NCBI RefSeq assembly: GCF_038002825.1
Contig: NZ_JBBODF010000001.1
Coordinates: forward strand, 1,984,001 to 2,048,000
Source: Paenibacillus sp. FSL H8-0048
Lineage (GTDB): Bacteria; Bacillota; Bacilli; Paenibacillales; Paenibacillaceae
Reading direction: 5' to 3'
Length of the DNA stretch: 64,000 nucleotides
Positions 53,901 through 62,644 of this stretch are shown one piece after another. A program made the translations under genes and the position numbers. The notes under the pieces are model-generated. The model saw nothing but the letters and a program-made list of their open reading frames with translations, had not been told where the DNA came from and did no database searches. Numbering within the stretch: the stretch's first letter is position 1; the number at the start of each line of letters is the position of its first letter.

Positions 53901-55733
53901 CAATTCCGGTCCAAGCCCGGCTTCCAGCACATTGCCGCCTGGATCCACCTGGTCACCGCCGCGGTACGTAATCCGCATGGCGCCGGAGAATCCGTCATCC
54001 GTCGGCTGCATCACCACTGCATCCTGAACATTGACTTTGTACCGGTTACCGTCTGCTTTATTCTTGAGGTACAGGTCAAAGTTCGGAGCGGTCGTTGCAT
54101 TGCCCGTATTGTAAGCTTCAATATTCGACAGATTGACTGTCAGATATTTCACATCTGTGCTATACAGCTCTGCAGGAGCGAGTGCATAGGAATACGTTGC
54201 AGTTGCTTCTCCCACCGGCGGCAGGAGAATGAAATTGGTACGGGTCGATTCATACTGGGCTTTGATGCCCTCATCCTTGACGCCTTCGATTTTGCCTTGC
54301 GTTTCCGGGCTTCTTGCGGAAATCATATACTCCCGGGTAACCGGCCAAGGTCTGCCTTTGGCTTGAACGCGGAAGGTTGCAGTAACCGCATCACCCGGCT
54401 TGTACTTCGGCTCAATGCCCATCGCCGCTTCATCAGGTGTGGCTGACTTTTTGAATTCCAGCATTTTGCTGCGGGAATTCTCCAGGACCGGATTGCCGTT
54501 CTCATCCAGGATATCTTCGCCCTTTTCATTCTGCCTGACGAAGCTGAGGCCACTTTCCAGCGTCATCTCCACTTCAATTTTGGAGTGCTCCATATTGTAG
54601 GCCTGAAGGTTCTCTACTTCGGCTATAACGTCGAAGACACCGTTTTTCTCATATTTTGTCGGCACTCCTCCGCCTTCAACCGGCTCGGTAGCCAGCTGCT
54701 GAACCTGATCTACATAACGGATCGAGAACACTTTATCCGGAGCTGTCAGTTCACCCAGACCGTAGACAGTCTCGAAGCTCTGGAAGCCTCCCGGTGCCAG
54801 CTTCTCCGGGTTCCAGTAGAAGGCAACTGCGGAATCCGCTGTGCCGAAATCATTGGTGTCTCTAGTGAAGTCCAGATTCGGATGGATTTTATAATCCCAT
54901 TTCGTGTTCGCCAGGCCGTTCCAGTGGCCGACAATCATCTCATCCACAATATTAATATTCTGTTCGGCAAAGTTATTGAAGCCGTAGGCTACCACATTGG
55001 TTGCCTGAGGATTCGTCAGATCCAGCTTATCGCGCATCACCCAATAAGCAGGAATCTTGAAGTAAGCTCTATCCTCAAAGGGAATACCCGGATCGTCCTC
55101 CGGATTATGCACCAGCTTCCGCTCTACCTGCAGCGGGGACTTGTAGGCTGTACCAATCTGGAACTGCGGCCCGTCGTTGCCGCCGACCATCGTATCCAGC
55201 AGAATCCGGCTGCCGATCTGCACCTGCGCCCCGCTCTTGTTATTCACTTCATAGCGGATATTGACGTTACCGGAATTCACAGCATCCTTGCTGTCGGTGT
55301 AGAGCATCAGAATCTGCTTGATCTCTACGCCTTTAATCTTCCAGATCATCTCAAGCTGCTTGGTGCCATTGGAATTCTCCACCACTTTAGGTGCAGTAGT
55401 CTCTGAATAATGGCTGGCGTCGAACTTGTATTTATTGCCGTAAATATAATCGGTTCCATCGATCCGGAACGTCGTGAACGACGTCTCCGGGTCATCTCCC
55501 TGGAACAGCAGGTTAACATTATTGTCGTTCTTACGGATTGGCTGACCCTCTACAGTGCGAATGCCGTAGCGGCCAGTCTCGTTATCCACAGTGACCTTAA
55601 TAAAGTCATTCTGGATCATGGTTGTCTTGGTACTGCTGGCCGCCTCGACGAGAGCATGGAAGCTCTCGGAGGTGGACAGAAATACCATGATTAAGGTGAG
55701 CATTACCGCTACTGTGCGTTTCAACAACTTCAC
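47964..55733 (-). CDS. Giant SLH-anchored surface protein, middle gene
   Basis: 2589 residues. Signal peptide at about 1-35. The first 350 residues are a beta-rich domain of unknown family with VDNETGRYGIRTVEG and repeated TTFRIDGTDYIYG-like strands. There is a charged Lys/Asp/Glu linker at about 878-905, a large region of filament-like beta domains (SFSIDGFGFSFNDFILREN, AGIFVGQNLEKNRTDFEGYI), Ig-like modules with an Invasin-type IEAEYKVSEGVTLKG, a poly-Gly linker near 2180-2198, then three complete SLH domains (about 2395-2589). GTG 55733 has GGGGGA 8 nt upstream; a TTG three bases before it is the alternative. It lies 27 nt after the first giant gene. I recognise no enzymatic domain. Confidence 0.88.
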   Translation of the reverse strand: MKLLKRTVAVMLTLIMVFLSTSESFHALVEAASSTKTTMIQNDFIKVTVDNETGRYGIRTVEGQPIRKNDNNVNLLFQGDDPETSFTTFRIDGTDYIYGNKYKFDASHYSETTAPKVVENSNGTKQLEMIWKIKGVEIKQILMLYTDSKDAVNSGNVNIRYEVNNKSGAQVQIGSRILLDTMVGGNDGPQFQIGTAYKSPLQVERKLVHNPEDDPGIPFEDRAYFKIPAYWVMRDKLDLTNPQATNVVAYGFNNFAEQNINIVDEMIVGHWNGLANTKWDYKIHPNLDFTRDTNDFGTADSAVAFYWNPEKLAPGGFQSFETVYGLGELTAPDKVFSIRYVDQVQQLATEPVEGGGVPTKYEKNGVFDVIAEVENLQAYNMEHSKIEVEMTLESGLSFVRQNEKGEDILDENGNPVLENSRSKMLEFKKSATPDEAAMGIEPKYKPGDAVTATFRVQAKGRPWPVTREYMISARSPETQGKIEGVKDEGIKAQYESTRTNFILLPPVGEATATYSYALAPAELYSTDVKYLTVNLSNIEAYNTGNATTAPNFDLYLKNKADGNRYKVNVQDAVVMQPTDDGFSGAMRITYRGGDQVDPGGNVLEAGLGPELPLGEYQVEIDYKGDAGGDEEVAALYDMTTPQSFLVTDNNDTRIREAGVMAVYKEAVDISGLANGSSVKDELVDQLNSLFPGKPFKDGSFLYKAVTEYKKTKALFGAASKAVDPKFDISEFMDEEALKETPMYAYKLFATEEDFEEFKEEAEAKDPEFDREILVTVRGMIKQVGTGDEEQVIVDTKTEPAIINDAVAYKGKDLSFVRGKLDIFGNTLPGDLPFLDTLFVKGEGTLSVASSGFVFHKGEWTLDFFNGFNKSLGEEDFDPKEKEDDEDKDKDDDKKEEKGNDGNPEDDSQNGSLKWAVGGVGDRLNPLRQIMIEDVYFNKQSLFGAPSFSIDGFGFSFNDFILRENGISFGGSMSLKIINSEIKNVIFNSAGFYGVDASLGFDLNQEMGLFGPDKKKDADKKKGPDKPSGKVTIKHAVQGDGVGNEYGLEFAAQLKNMMGVEIEFSLKKVKDGRILPDVIAFGAELPKPGILVTGATYLTAVRGAVRELADTIAGGTAQDPFPLTIQAGVGMRFGIAPAYFFGDVDLTVKRTGLKVEGKLDFAAKADADKDDRLPMLTKALLEAQWVTPWFVRVEAEMDIGGWDIIIGKAGIFVGQNLEKNRTDFEGYISSKVQIPNDVPVVGGMPLSSMFLGVNNDKVWGSIGILFISLGITYYWSGGIEFGTSTDQLPEGMIHLVVDDPELGPRLMVIGAGVQTLATSKVATEDENQEIIYREVEEGVKYVENGSINVGVGGITVKNGGRIHEIPMDGVAGNAIIEMEYSSKEMPEFKLQDASGKLYPVKFDNTNTDPTANAFTQYIPASYTTDNGSKLSNEVDIRRAYIIIPENEATKGGTWKLTAVSAVDTKLLNVPTLPTLGEVNLAKDNTNANKFTASWKVANAAEGDTVNLYLAEDAVTNRKEMLNGQEILQTGDPGMLIAKDVPVGAGGSVSGGITSGSKVIDVTNVTLMGNPEDIRGLLRQGNYYLRAELKSSANFGTKTSPQRFEIIDPLAPQSVSDVIVEPAGNGLFSLSFKPGAKKAGQSGFEHSYVIDAKLDAEGKLSEYAPFGELLYTEQELKPYWNASTGKYEGLLIGGWKAVSTTDEVYKGSLEGSVIDLSKVKYVGLEVKQNYVIGVTSATVPTEDADKHQNYHYAERQSSSSKWLPVPSLPKLTVLSSSGTADASSGNYVNLLTNETKQKLTLSSSQSNVTVEAFYADKSIGTVALKNKADGTSEGILNLDQFQTDGPYAIELRARNTATKDISVTMLYLTVDTIAPVLYLTEPVTGERTAQGAVRVAGTTTTGTKLAAVYTVSQLQPDGKYKDVEISAPLTVDPLSGDFNGNVKIDSAEPSVALNIVAKDEAGNQNTAVVDITNAGFKVPVALVLKGAETLTPGAAGQIQAYLKVSDGKDDNGKPKFKEEPITGKDLDNLTYEVAVGDAVSLSAKGNVTALATGSSLIEAEYKVSEGVTLKGMLAATVAVPDPKKLGTVQAVSSPISGDNNHTKITVTSAGDMTGQQISYKVFSSSPEILKYEENVSSWSLLPLDGIVTAHPGATIVLAKRTSLDKLVKASGSVAASVWTSSGSGGGGGAGGGGGGAVPGVVEEQAPEQAAQITVNGQPVTAEWDGLTAIIRITDKEAVAGSDLTVSSTDPNAKAFSIRVDQSVVQQQLSAKKKIVIEVPMGQLVIAPENLASVTAGLTIGIGGNSTADQQAMKAISDQQGFTLMAAGQGVTVNVNLPKGSWTPALAAKIAIPAPLAAKEITAMVLKDKDGNWTTVPWKLDSSGTAVNVQLTGEGSLFFIRNQKTFKDMPSGWGKEGIAAASAKLFVLGKSADMFDPAGKVTRAEYPTILLRVAGLMNKQAASAGFSDVSGSSWYNRSVSIAAELGIVTGLEGGKYAPKDTLTRVEAMTMLGRLLNQVQPGSELSEAEVTSILSGFTDKGKVPAWARQAVAMSIKNGIILGEGNKVNPSSPLTREQAAAVAIRLDQFITAKQ

Positions 55734-55760
55734 CAAGTATTCCCCCTGTTCTTGTTTCAA

Positions 55761-58700
55761 CTATTTCAGATTGCCGACAAAGAAGGTAGCAAATTCGCGG
55801 TCCCGCTCCTGGGTTCTCACCACAATGGTGTACCAGCCTGTTTTCGGGAAGGTGACCTTGAAATTACTGCTCACCAGTTCAGCGTAGCTTAGCTTCTGCT
55901 TCACCAGCTTCAGCTGTCCTTCGCGGTACAGACCAGGGTAATACAGAATATCGAACGTTCCTGCCTGATTGACCTTGTCTACTCCGCCTACCTTCATCAG
56001 GTTGAAGCCGGATACCTTGAAGGTAATGGTGTTGGTATTGAACAATGCAGATTCGCCGGAGGAAGCCGAGATTAAGGTATCGTTACCGAAGACCAGTAAT
56101 CCGCCGTCCTTCACGACCACCACATCCTGATAGACCACCGACTTATTGCCTACCTGATCAACCGCTGTATATGTGGCGCGCTGGCGTCCAAGCTTGCTCA
56201 GATCCAGCCCGCTGACCGATACTTTCACGTTAGCCTCAGCCGATACATTATCAGATACGGTGAACCCGCCGAGATCCGTACGGAAGTTAAAGTCTTTCTT
56301 GTTCTGAACAATCCCTACTGTTTCCTTGTTCAGTGCCAGCTCAGGTGCTGTGTTATCAAGTCCGGCAATGGTTACCGGAACCTTGTTCACATTGCCCAGC
56401 AGATCCGAGATGGCAATGACCGCTGAACCGCTGTTCTCAAAAGCACGCGAGTAGCTGTACGTTCCATCCGCTTTACTGATCTGGTTCGTATAGGCGGCTC
56501 CACCCTCAATAGGTCTTACGCCTGAGAACATCTGGTTAGGGGCAGCAACTGTGCCGCTAAGCGTAACCTTCACTTTGCCTTTGGCATATTTCTGTCCGCC
56601 GATGGTAACAATCTGATCAGCCGGAACCGCTTTGCCTTCGGCATCTACAAAGGTATAAGCCACTTTATCCGGTACTGGCGGTGCAGAGAGAATATTCGTT
56701 ACCTTCTCTTTGATAACTGTCGTATTGCCGTACACATCCACCACAGTGAATGAAGCTGTTCCATTCTCCATGAGTGTAATGCTCTTATCGGCACTGATAA
56801 TGTTGAACGCTTTAGCGGATGCATCCGCCTTCTCTACCGTAACCGTAACTCCGGTAGAGAACAGCACATTGCCGCTGTTATCCTTCAGGGTGCCGAAGGT
56901 CTGGCTTCCATTCTCGCCATATTGGTAGGAACGGACTACTTTCACCCTTGGCACTTCCTTGCTGATGTTCGCAACCGTAGCTTTAACCGTATTGATATTT
57001 CCGGCAGCATCCTTAATTTCGAATTCGAATTCGCCATTCTCCGTGAAGGTATAGGCTGTCTTGCCGCCATTGTTCACAACCGTCACCGGCTCAGAGGTGC
57101 TCTGGAGAAGGGCAACCACATTACCGTTCGTGCTCTCCATGTATGAATATTCAATGGTCCCTTCGGGAGCAGTACCGTCAATATTCTTCACGACCAGATA
57201 CAGAGTATCTGTCCGGTCCGGATCACTGAGATCGGTCAGATCGAAGCTGTAGTAACCATTCTCATAGATCTTGAAAGAATTCCCTGTCCGCACAGGTACC
57301 GAGGGATTAATCTTCGATGGCATTACCCGGATACCCGGCGGGACCGTGATCTCAATATCCGCTCCAACCTTGGCATTGACCGGGCTGTTCACGCTGAGTG
57401 AAGCAAGCGCATAGACCGGCTGCAGGCTGGTGGACGCTCCATCGATATCAAGCTTGGCCGCTTTGCTGATCAGACCGCCCGGCGTTCTGTATTTAACCCA
57501 TACCTGAACCTCCTCAGGCTTACTCGTCGGAACCTTCACTGCTACGAAGTTGGTGTAAGGCTTCCAGTTCAGCCAACTCACACCGTTATCCGGTGACACT
57601 GAATATTCATAACCGGTCTTGTCGTCTGTTTCGAGGCTAAGCTTCACAATGGCCGTGTAGCCGTCCACTGTATCACCGGACAAATAGATCAGAGAAGACT
57701 TGGCATCCGACACCGGCGCATCCGGCTTGGTCGTTGCCGAGACCTTGAAGGTTCCTGCACTTGCCTTGATCGTGCTGTTGCCAGCTCCGTCAACCGCGAG
57801 TACATACAAGCGGAACTCAGAGATTTCTCCCGATTTCAGCGAGTTGTCGTCGATGGATACGGAGCCGCCTGCCGGGACGTCTTTCCATTCTGTGGAAGAC
57901 TCGTCAGGCACTTTTGCACCTGCATCTTGTCTGACCCACTGATACTTGCTGACCAGTCCTGTTTTGCTATAGAACTCTGACACGCTGATCTTCGTCTTCT
58001 GCAGCGGCAGCGGGTATGCAACACTATCAGGGCTGAAATACACTACCGGTGCTTCATTGTCAAAATAATAAGCCTTCGAATAGTAGTACGTTTTGTCGCT
58101 GTGCTTCACCATAAGATGAATGTATTGCGTTCCGTTCAACACTGTTTTAGCAGCAGGAATGTCATAGCTGTAAGTGGCTTCACTTACAGAAGCGCCAAGG
58201 CCCTTGGCTGCCAGCTTGGCATCGGGGCTGACTTCTGGTGTCACTGAAGGCTCAGCACCGTTATCCGGTGCCGGTGTCTCTTCCGGTTCAAGCGGCGTCA
58301 GTGAAGGCGCTTCTGGCCCGGAGGACAGGAATTTCATAAGGGCCACCGGCCCGATGCTTGCTGTAACTTCCGGTGTGGCCGAAGGACTTGGCTCTGTAGG
58401 AGCACCAGACGCTTCCGGCTCCGATCCGTCTTCAATTAAGCTTTTCTCAGACAGTGGGGACATGCCGGATGACTTGGAGACCTCCAGTCCGGTAAATTTA
58501 CTATCATTATCAGGACGAATGGAGCTGTCGCTGATGGCGTAGCCTACATAATCGGGATGCACACCGCTGATCCGGAACGTAACATCATGACTTTTGACAT
58601 AGTTAGGATTGGCTTCCGGTGTGAACTCTGTCGGAATAGCCGCCTCTGAACTCACGACTACCGCTCTTTCCTGCGGAGTCTTGATCGTCTCATTGCCCGC

Positions 58701-61283
58701 TTTATCCAGCGCCTTCAGATAGAGCCAGTACGAGCCGTCCTCATCAATATCCTCATAGGTAGACCGGGTAACGGTTGAGCCGGTGTAGGTCGTATCCGCC
58801 CACTTGTCGCTCGCCGGAGAATCCCCGTCCTTCACCCATTGGTACTGCACGCTGCTCACTCCGCTATGCGGGTCCTTCACCAGAGCCTGTACCGTAGCGG
58901 TATCTTCGCCGGCCATCGTAATGGAAGGTCCCTGGTTGTCCAGCTTGAGAATGCCTACTTCATGCTTCCAGTTGGAGTCGTCATTCTTGAAATCTTTAAC
59001 CGGCCATACAGTCAGATCACCGTATTGTCCAACGGCTGCCAGTGCCTGATTGTCAGCATAGAAGATTTTATCTGCCTCTGAACCCGGTGCCTCTGCTTTC
59101 CAGGCATCATACAGTTCTTGATGGGTTGCCACGTAAGCTTTTTTCTTCTCATACTGCATCAATTCTCTGGCAGAATCCCAGGACATATCGGCCGTCCAGG
59201 TATGCAGATACCACTCGCCGCTGTTCCCAGCCTCGAAGGCTTCCGCCGGAGGAGCAAGCAGGTTTGTCTTGTTGTTCACTACTGACAGCTCTATATTTTC
59301 GAACTCTCCCGGATATAGCTCATCCGACGGCTGTTTGGCGGAGAGTGCATAACGCTTGAGCGCTGCATAATGATCTCCGGCTACCCCGGCGAACGGATCA
59401 GCCTTATCCTGACTCCACCAGTAGTACACCAGCCCTACAGATGGGGAGGCTTCCGCACTCATATTGGAAGGACGGTAGATTCCGCGGCTCGGCCGTTCCG
59501 TACCGCGGTCACCTACGGTAGGATCAAGATGCGGTACTTTAATAGAAGGATCGTTGGCGTCAATCGTAACCTTACCTTTTTTGGCATAGGTTGTATCCGT
59601 TGCTCCGCCTGTCTCGAACCGGTACCCGATCACCGGCTCCGTATTGTCAATGAACAGGTTCGCCCAGTCAATCTTGGAGTTGGCAAGTGAGAAGTCACCG
59701 CCCTCAATACCAGCGATCTTCTCTTCATGGATTCCATCGAAGTTCGCAGGCTGAATTAACAGGTTCCCTGCGTAATCCTGGATAACATCGGTATCCATCT
59801 GGATCGGCTCACTGCCGCCCTTGGCATCATTAGATATAGCAACAGCCTTAAGGAGCGGGGTTTCCACAGTTTTGCCATCAGGCACAGTCATGCGGAAGCT
59901 CCAATTTGGTGTATTTCGACCTGCAACATAATAGGCTTTCATTCCGTTATTGAAGAGGATGAAGGTCTTCTTCTCATCCCAGCCGGTTTTGGCAATCGCC
60001 TCTTCCGTCATCTGGAGGGTGAAGTCAATCACATCTCCCTTATTCAGCGTAACTCCCGTCAGAATCTCCGGCTGAATGCCGTTCGCGGTCTTGGAATACT
60101 TCGGACGCACGGCATCGACAATGACGCGGAAGCCGCCCCGGTCGAAGTCAAACGGGTTCCCGCTTTTCCGGTCCAGCCAGGCATTGCTGCCGCTGCTCGG
60201 TACGGTGTTGAGATTGACAACCGCTTTATTCCCTGCCGCATCGCTGAGCACGGCTTCTTTCAATTTATTATCCAGCGACAGATCCATCTGCGCTCCGCCT
60301 GTAGTTCCTCCAGTAATCAAGGGTTTCAGCGGATTATTACCGCTGTTATGGAAAGGAACACCCGTATATCTGTAGGCAATTTTTTTCTGGTAGGAATCGA
60401 GATTGTTCTCGTTAAAGGATATATTCTGCAGATACTGCTGCTGTCCGGCTGCCGGAAGTCCGGTGCCCGGATCATTAATGAACAGCTTGTGCCGCAGGAA
60501 ATAATCAGAGTTCGCCTTTACCACCGAAGTCGGTCTGACCGGCTCGCTGAAATTGTAGCTGAGCGTGATGTTCTCGTCTCTTTTGACATACAGCTCTTTC
60601 TGGTTAATATTCTCGTTGAGCCGTTCTGCACCGTTGCCGGTAAAGGTATAGTTATCAATCACCGGACGCTTGAGATCCTGGAACTTGAGGTAGAATCCGC
60701 GCACACCCGCTGCTTCACCGTCATCATCGCCTTCGCCCCAGACTCTAACGGTAATCACAGAATTAGGTTTGATGATAGCCTTGGCCGACTTGTTATACCT
60801 CTGGCTGCTGCCGGTTCGTTCATTGATAATATTTTTCCCGTCAATATTTACTGTAATGGACGACTGACGGGTCCATAAGAACCCGGAGTGACGCCGCAGC
60901 ACGGCGAACCCTGTAAGCATCTCGGCATGTCCGCTCTCCGCCATATTCTTCAGAAGCGGATTGTCGGCTACCTTCACCTCGAATTGAACCGTTGCTTCAT
61001 TATCGTCGACACCCGCAAAGATATCTCCCTTAGCCCAGTCGTACTTGGCGTCTTTATCTTCCTCTGTCTGCTTAAAGCCTTGCACCTTGGTATAAAAGTT
61101 AAGAAACGTATTGTCCGCAGGGTAACTTAGATTTCCGACATGTTGTCCGTTTGGAAACGTAACCTCATAATCATCACCCGCAGCCTCTGCCAGTCCGCTG
61201 AAGGAACTGGGTATTAACGATAACAACATACTAAGAATCAAGCTTAGCGAGGTATATCTCTTCAATCTCCTGCTCATTAACAA
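55761..61283 (-). CDS. Giant secreted Ig-like surface protein, first gene of the operon
   Basis: 1840 residues. A signal peptide (about 8-35, ending GLAEAAG) is followed by a galactose-binding-like N-terminal region, many Ig-like/bacterial adhesin modules with recurrent DxAGN motifs (SDAAGNKAVVNLN, VDGAGNSTIKAS, VDQVGNKSVVYQD), a Pro/Ser/Thr/Glu-rich linker at about 945-1035, and further Ig-like modules to the C-terminus. It has no SLH domain, sortase motif or lipobox, so it is either released or held by the two SLH partners encoded next. Start is TTG 61283 with GGGGGAG 6 nt upstream, or ATG 61277 at 12 nt. Confidence 0.88.
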   Translation of the reverse strand: MLMSRRLKRYTSLSLILSMLLSLIPSSFSGLAEAAGDDYEVTFPNGQHVGNLSYPADNTFLNFYTKVQGFKQTEEDKDAKYDWAKGDIFAGVDDNEATVQFEVKVADNPLLKNMAESGHAEMLTGFAVLRRHSGFLWTRQSSITVNIDGKNIINERTGSSQRYNKSAKAIIKPNSVITVRVWGEGDDDGEAAGVRGFYLKFQDLKRPVIDNYTFTGNGAERLNENINQKELYVKRDENITLSYNFSEPVRPTSVVKANSDYFLRHKLFINDPGTGLPAAGQQQYLQNISFNENNLDSYQKKIAYRYTGVPFHNSGNNPLKPLITGGTTGGAQMDLSLDNKLKEAVLSDAAGNKAVVNLNTVPSSGSNAWLDRKSGNPFDFDRGGFRVIVDAVRPKYSKTANGIQPEILTGVTLNKGDVIDFTLQMTEEAIAKTGWDEKKTFILFNNGMKAYYVAGRNTPNWSFRMTVPDGKTVETPLLKAVAISNDAKGGSEPIQMDTDVIQDYAGNLLIQPANFDGIHEEKIAGIEGGDFSLANSKIDWANLFIDNTEPVIGYRFETGGATDTTYAKKGKVTIDANDPSIKVPHLDPTVGDRGTERPSRGIYRPSNMSAEASPSVGLVYYWWSQDKADPFAGVAGDHYAALKRYALSAKQPSDELYPGEFENIELSVVNNKTNLLAPPAEAFEAGNSGEWYLHTWTADMSWDSARELMQYEKKKAYVATHQELYDAWKAEAPGSEADKIFYADNQALAAVGQYGDLTVWPVKDFKNDDSNWKHEVGILKLDNQGPSITMAGEDTATVQALVKDPHSGVSSVQYQWVKDGDSPASDKWADTTYTGSTVTRSTYEDIDEDGSYWLYLKALDKAGNETIKTPQERAVVVSSEAAIPTEFTPEANPNYVKSHDVTFRISGVHPDYVGYAISDSSIRPDNDSKFTGLEVSKSSGMSPLSEKSLIEDGSEPEASGAPTEPSPSATPEVTASIGPVALMKFLSSGPEAPSLTPLEPEETPAPDNGAEPSVTPEVSPDAKLAAKGLGASVSEATYSYDIPAAKTVLNGTQYIHLMVKHSDKTYYYSKAYYFDNEAPVVYFSPDSVAYPLPLQKTKISVSEFYSKTGLVSKYQWVRQDAGAKVPDESSTEWKDVPAGGSVSIDDNSLKSGEISEFRLYVLAVDGAGNSTIKASAGTFKVSATTKPDAPVSDAKSSLIYLSGDTVDGYTAIVKLSLETDDKTGYEYSVSPDNGVSWLNWKPYTNFVAVKVPTSKPEEVQVWVKYRTPGGLISKAAKLDIDGASTSLQPVYALASLSVNSPVNAKVGADIEITVPPGIRVMPSKINPSVPVRTGNSFKIYENGYYSFDLTDLSDPDRTDTLYLVVKNIDGTAPEGTIEYSYMESTNGNVVALLQSTSEPVTVVNNGGKTAYTFTENGEFEFEIKDAAGNINTVKATVANISKEVPRVKVVRSYQYGENGSQTFGTLKDNSGNVLFSTGVTVTVEKADASAKAFNIISADKSITLMENGTASFTVVDVYGNTTVIKEKVTNILSAPPVPDKVAYTFVDAEGKAVPADQIVTIGGQKYAKGKVKVTLSGTVAAPNQMFSGVRPIEGGAAYTNQISKADGTYSYSRAFENSGSAVIAISDLLGNVNKVPVTIAGLDNTAPELALNKETVGIVQNKKDFNFRTDLGGFTVSDNVSAEANVKVSVSGLDLSKLGRQRATYTAVDQVGNKSVVYQDVVVVKDGGLLVFGNDTLISASSGESALFNTNTITFKVSGFNLMKVGGVDKVNQAGTFDILYYPGLYREGQLKLVKQKLSYAELVSSNFKVTFPKTGWYTIVVRTQERDREFATFFVGNLK

Positions 61284-61576
61284 TTGGTGCTCCCCCTTAT
61301 TCGTTCATCATTTCCTGTCCGGCATGCAGCAAGCTTCGCTGTAGCATAGATTCACTCCCTGTGCTTCCGCATTCTCCTTTCGCCCTGCCCTCCCGTGGAC
61401 AAAAAATACTAGTTATAAACTACCTATTTTTTCATATCTGCGTTTATTCTATCAGGCGGCTCTAAACAAACTCTTAACAATTCTCGACAAAAGCTGCGTC
61501 AAACGCCCCGAAATAGGGTTAATACACTCGAAAAACGAAAAAAGTCCTGATTTTTAAGAGAAAATATCTAAAAACA
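61284..61576 (-). other. Leader region of the giant surface-protein operon
   Basis: About 290 bases between the toxin-locus terminator and the first giant gene. It is AT-rich, with candidate promoter elements (TTGACG near 61492-61497, TAGAAT near 61450) but no convincing spaced pair. It also contains the short frame described at 61297-61347. No riboswitch was recognised. Confidence 0.4.
61297..61347 (-). CDS. Possible 16-residue leader peptide of the giant operon
   Basis: MLQRSLLHAGQEMMNE then TAA. GGGAG lies 7 nt before ATG 61347, and the stop is followed at once by the GGGGGAG ribosome binding site of the first giant gene, so translation could be coupled. Nothing else supports it. Confidence 0.25.
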   Translation of the reverse strand: MLQRSLLHAGQEMMNE

Positions 61577-61611
61577 CAAAAAACCGCACTGAGAACGGCT
61601 CAGTTACGGTG
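61577..61611 (-). terminator. Terminator of the toxin-immunity cassette
   Basis: ACCG...ACTGAG/CTCAGT...CGGT stem (61583-61610) with small internal mismatches, followed on the minus strand by TTTTTT. The 195 bases between it and the DUF3969-like gene show nothing recognisable. Confidence 0.75.
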
Positions 61612-61807
61612 GGAATGGGTTCAACTTGCAAACCCTTAAATACTGGTAGTATCCTATCCAGATACCAGCTTATCCAGATACCAACTAAAATCAGTGATGT
61701 CGATATCATCTTGCACTATCATTTTCTTTCTTGCTATCGATAGACAAAACATGAATTGCTTCTTACTGTCATCCGGTAATTTTCAGACATGGCCCAGCAG
61801 TGCTAAA

Positions 61808-62152
61808 TCATTCGTCAAACTTGTTGATCCAGTACATCGAATTTTCTGTAGTAGACAAGGATTTAAGTACATATAGTGTCTCTTTCTTTTTCTGTTGAAA
61901 AGTTTCCGTTAGCTTTTCGGGAGCGATATCGCTTATATCTTCCAACATACAACATTCTTCAAACAATTCAATTATGCTCTGGTTGGCACTATTTTGTTTT
62001 AAAAGTTGTGCTATGTAAGGGCGATAGAGATAAGTGTGCGCTTCTTCAAATGTCAATACTCCCTCCATAAGGGAATCAAGCATACCAAGATTTAATATAC
62101 ATAAAAACTTTTGAATTTCTTCCGATTGGTTCAATTCAATATTCAAATTCAT
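61808..62152 (-). CDS. DUF3969-like protein of the immunity cassette
   Basis: 114 residues, helical, acidic, no signal peptide. The N-terminal LCILNLGMLDSLMEGVLTFE followed by EAHTYLYRPY resembles the DUF3969 family of small Firmicute proteins often found in toxin-immunity clusters. It is the last gene of the AT-rich series that begins with the toxin at the window edge. An immunity role is inferred from location only. Confidence 0.65.
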   Translation of the reverse strand: MNLNIELNQSEEIQKFLCILNLGMLDSLMEGVLTFEEAHTYLYRPYIAQLLKQNSANQSIIELFEECCMLEDISDIAPEKLTETFQQKKKETLYVLKSLSTTENSMYWINKFDE

Positions 62153-62206
62153 GTCAACACCCCTTAACTTAAGTCATCCCATGAATCCTTACAGGTGATT
62201 TGTAAC

Positions 62207-62485
62207 TCATACTTTCCTCGGGGTAAGCTCTTCCTGTTTATAGTTCCACCAATCCAGTTGTTCATAATAAATCCTTTTGGCCCAGTAGTCTGGTCCTTCG
62301 TGAAATACAATATCATCTTCAGAAGTGAAATCTTTTCCTTCCCAGTACAAGTTAATTCTTTGAAAAGCTTCGTCTTCAGAAATCTTTGCAATATCCATCA
62401 TGTTTAAAACAATGTCAAGACAGTAGATCTCCGTTGTAATGCACGTTGGAAACTTCAATTGATTTTTGACCATCATAAACCTCAT
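62207..62485 (-). CDS. Unknown small protein of the immunity cassette
   Basis: About 92 residues from ATG 62485 (AAGGA four bases upstream; longer starts to 62524 possible). Features seen are a cysteine-containing N-terminus, an acidic middle (KISEDEAFQRINLYWEGKDF) and an aromatic patch (YWAKRIYYEQLDWWNYK). I do not recognise the family. Low GC and position between SMI1 and DUF3969 genes suggest another immunity or orphan gene. Confidence 0.55.
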   Translation of the reverse strand: MRFMMVKNQLKFPTCITTEIYCLDIVLNMMDIAKISEDEAFQRINLYWEGKDFTSEDDIVFHEGPDYWAKRIYYEQLDWWNYKQEELTPRKV

Positions 62486-62644
62486 ACATTCCTTCACGCC
62501 CCCTCTCGATCGGTAAGCAAACAAAATAATAAAGAACAGGTCAATTACGGTGGCATCTGACCATACTCAACCTGTTTAATGTAACGGAATAGCGTTATTT
62601 AAATTATAAAGCTAAAGCATTTGATGTGCGGTTATTTTCAAAAC

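Noticed and set aside
62164..62391. 75-codon frame overlapping the unknown immunity-cassette gene
   Set aside because: Overlaps almost fully with the better supported frame at 62207-62485 and lacks an SD. A frameshift joining them cannot be excluded but nothing supports it.
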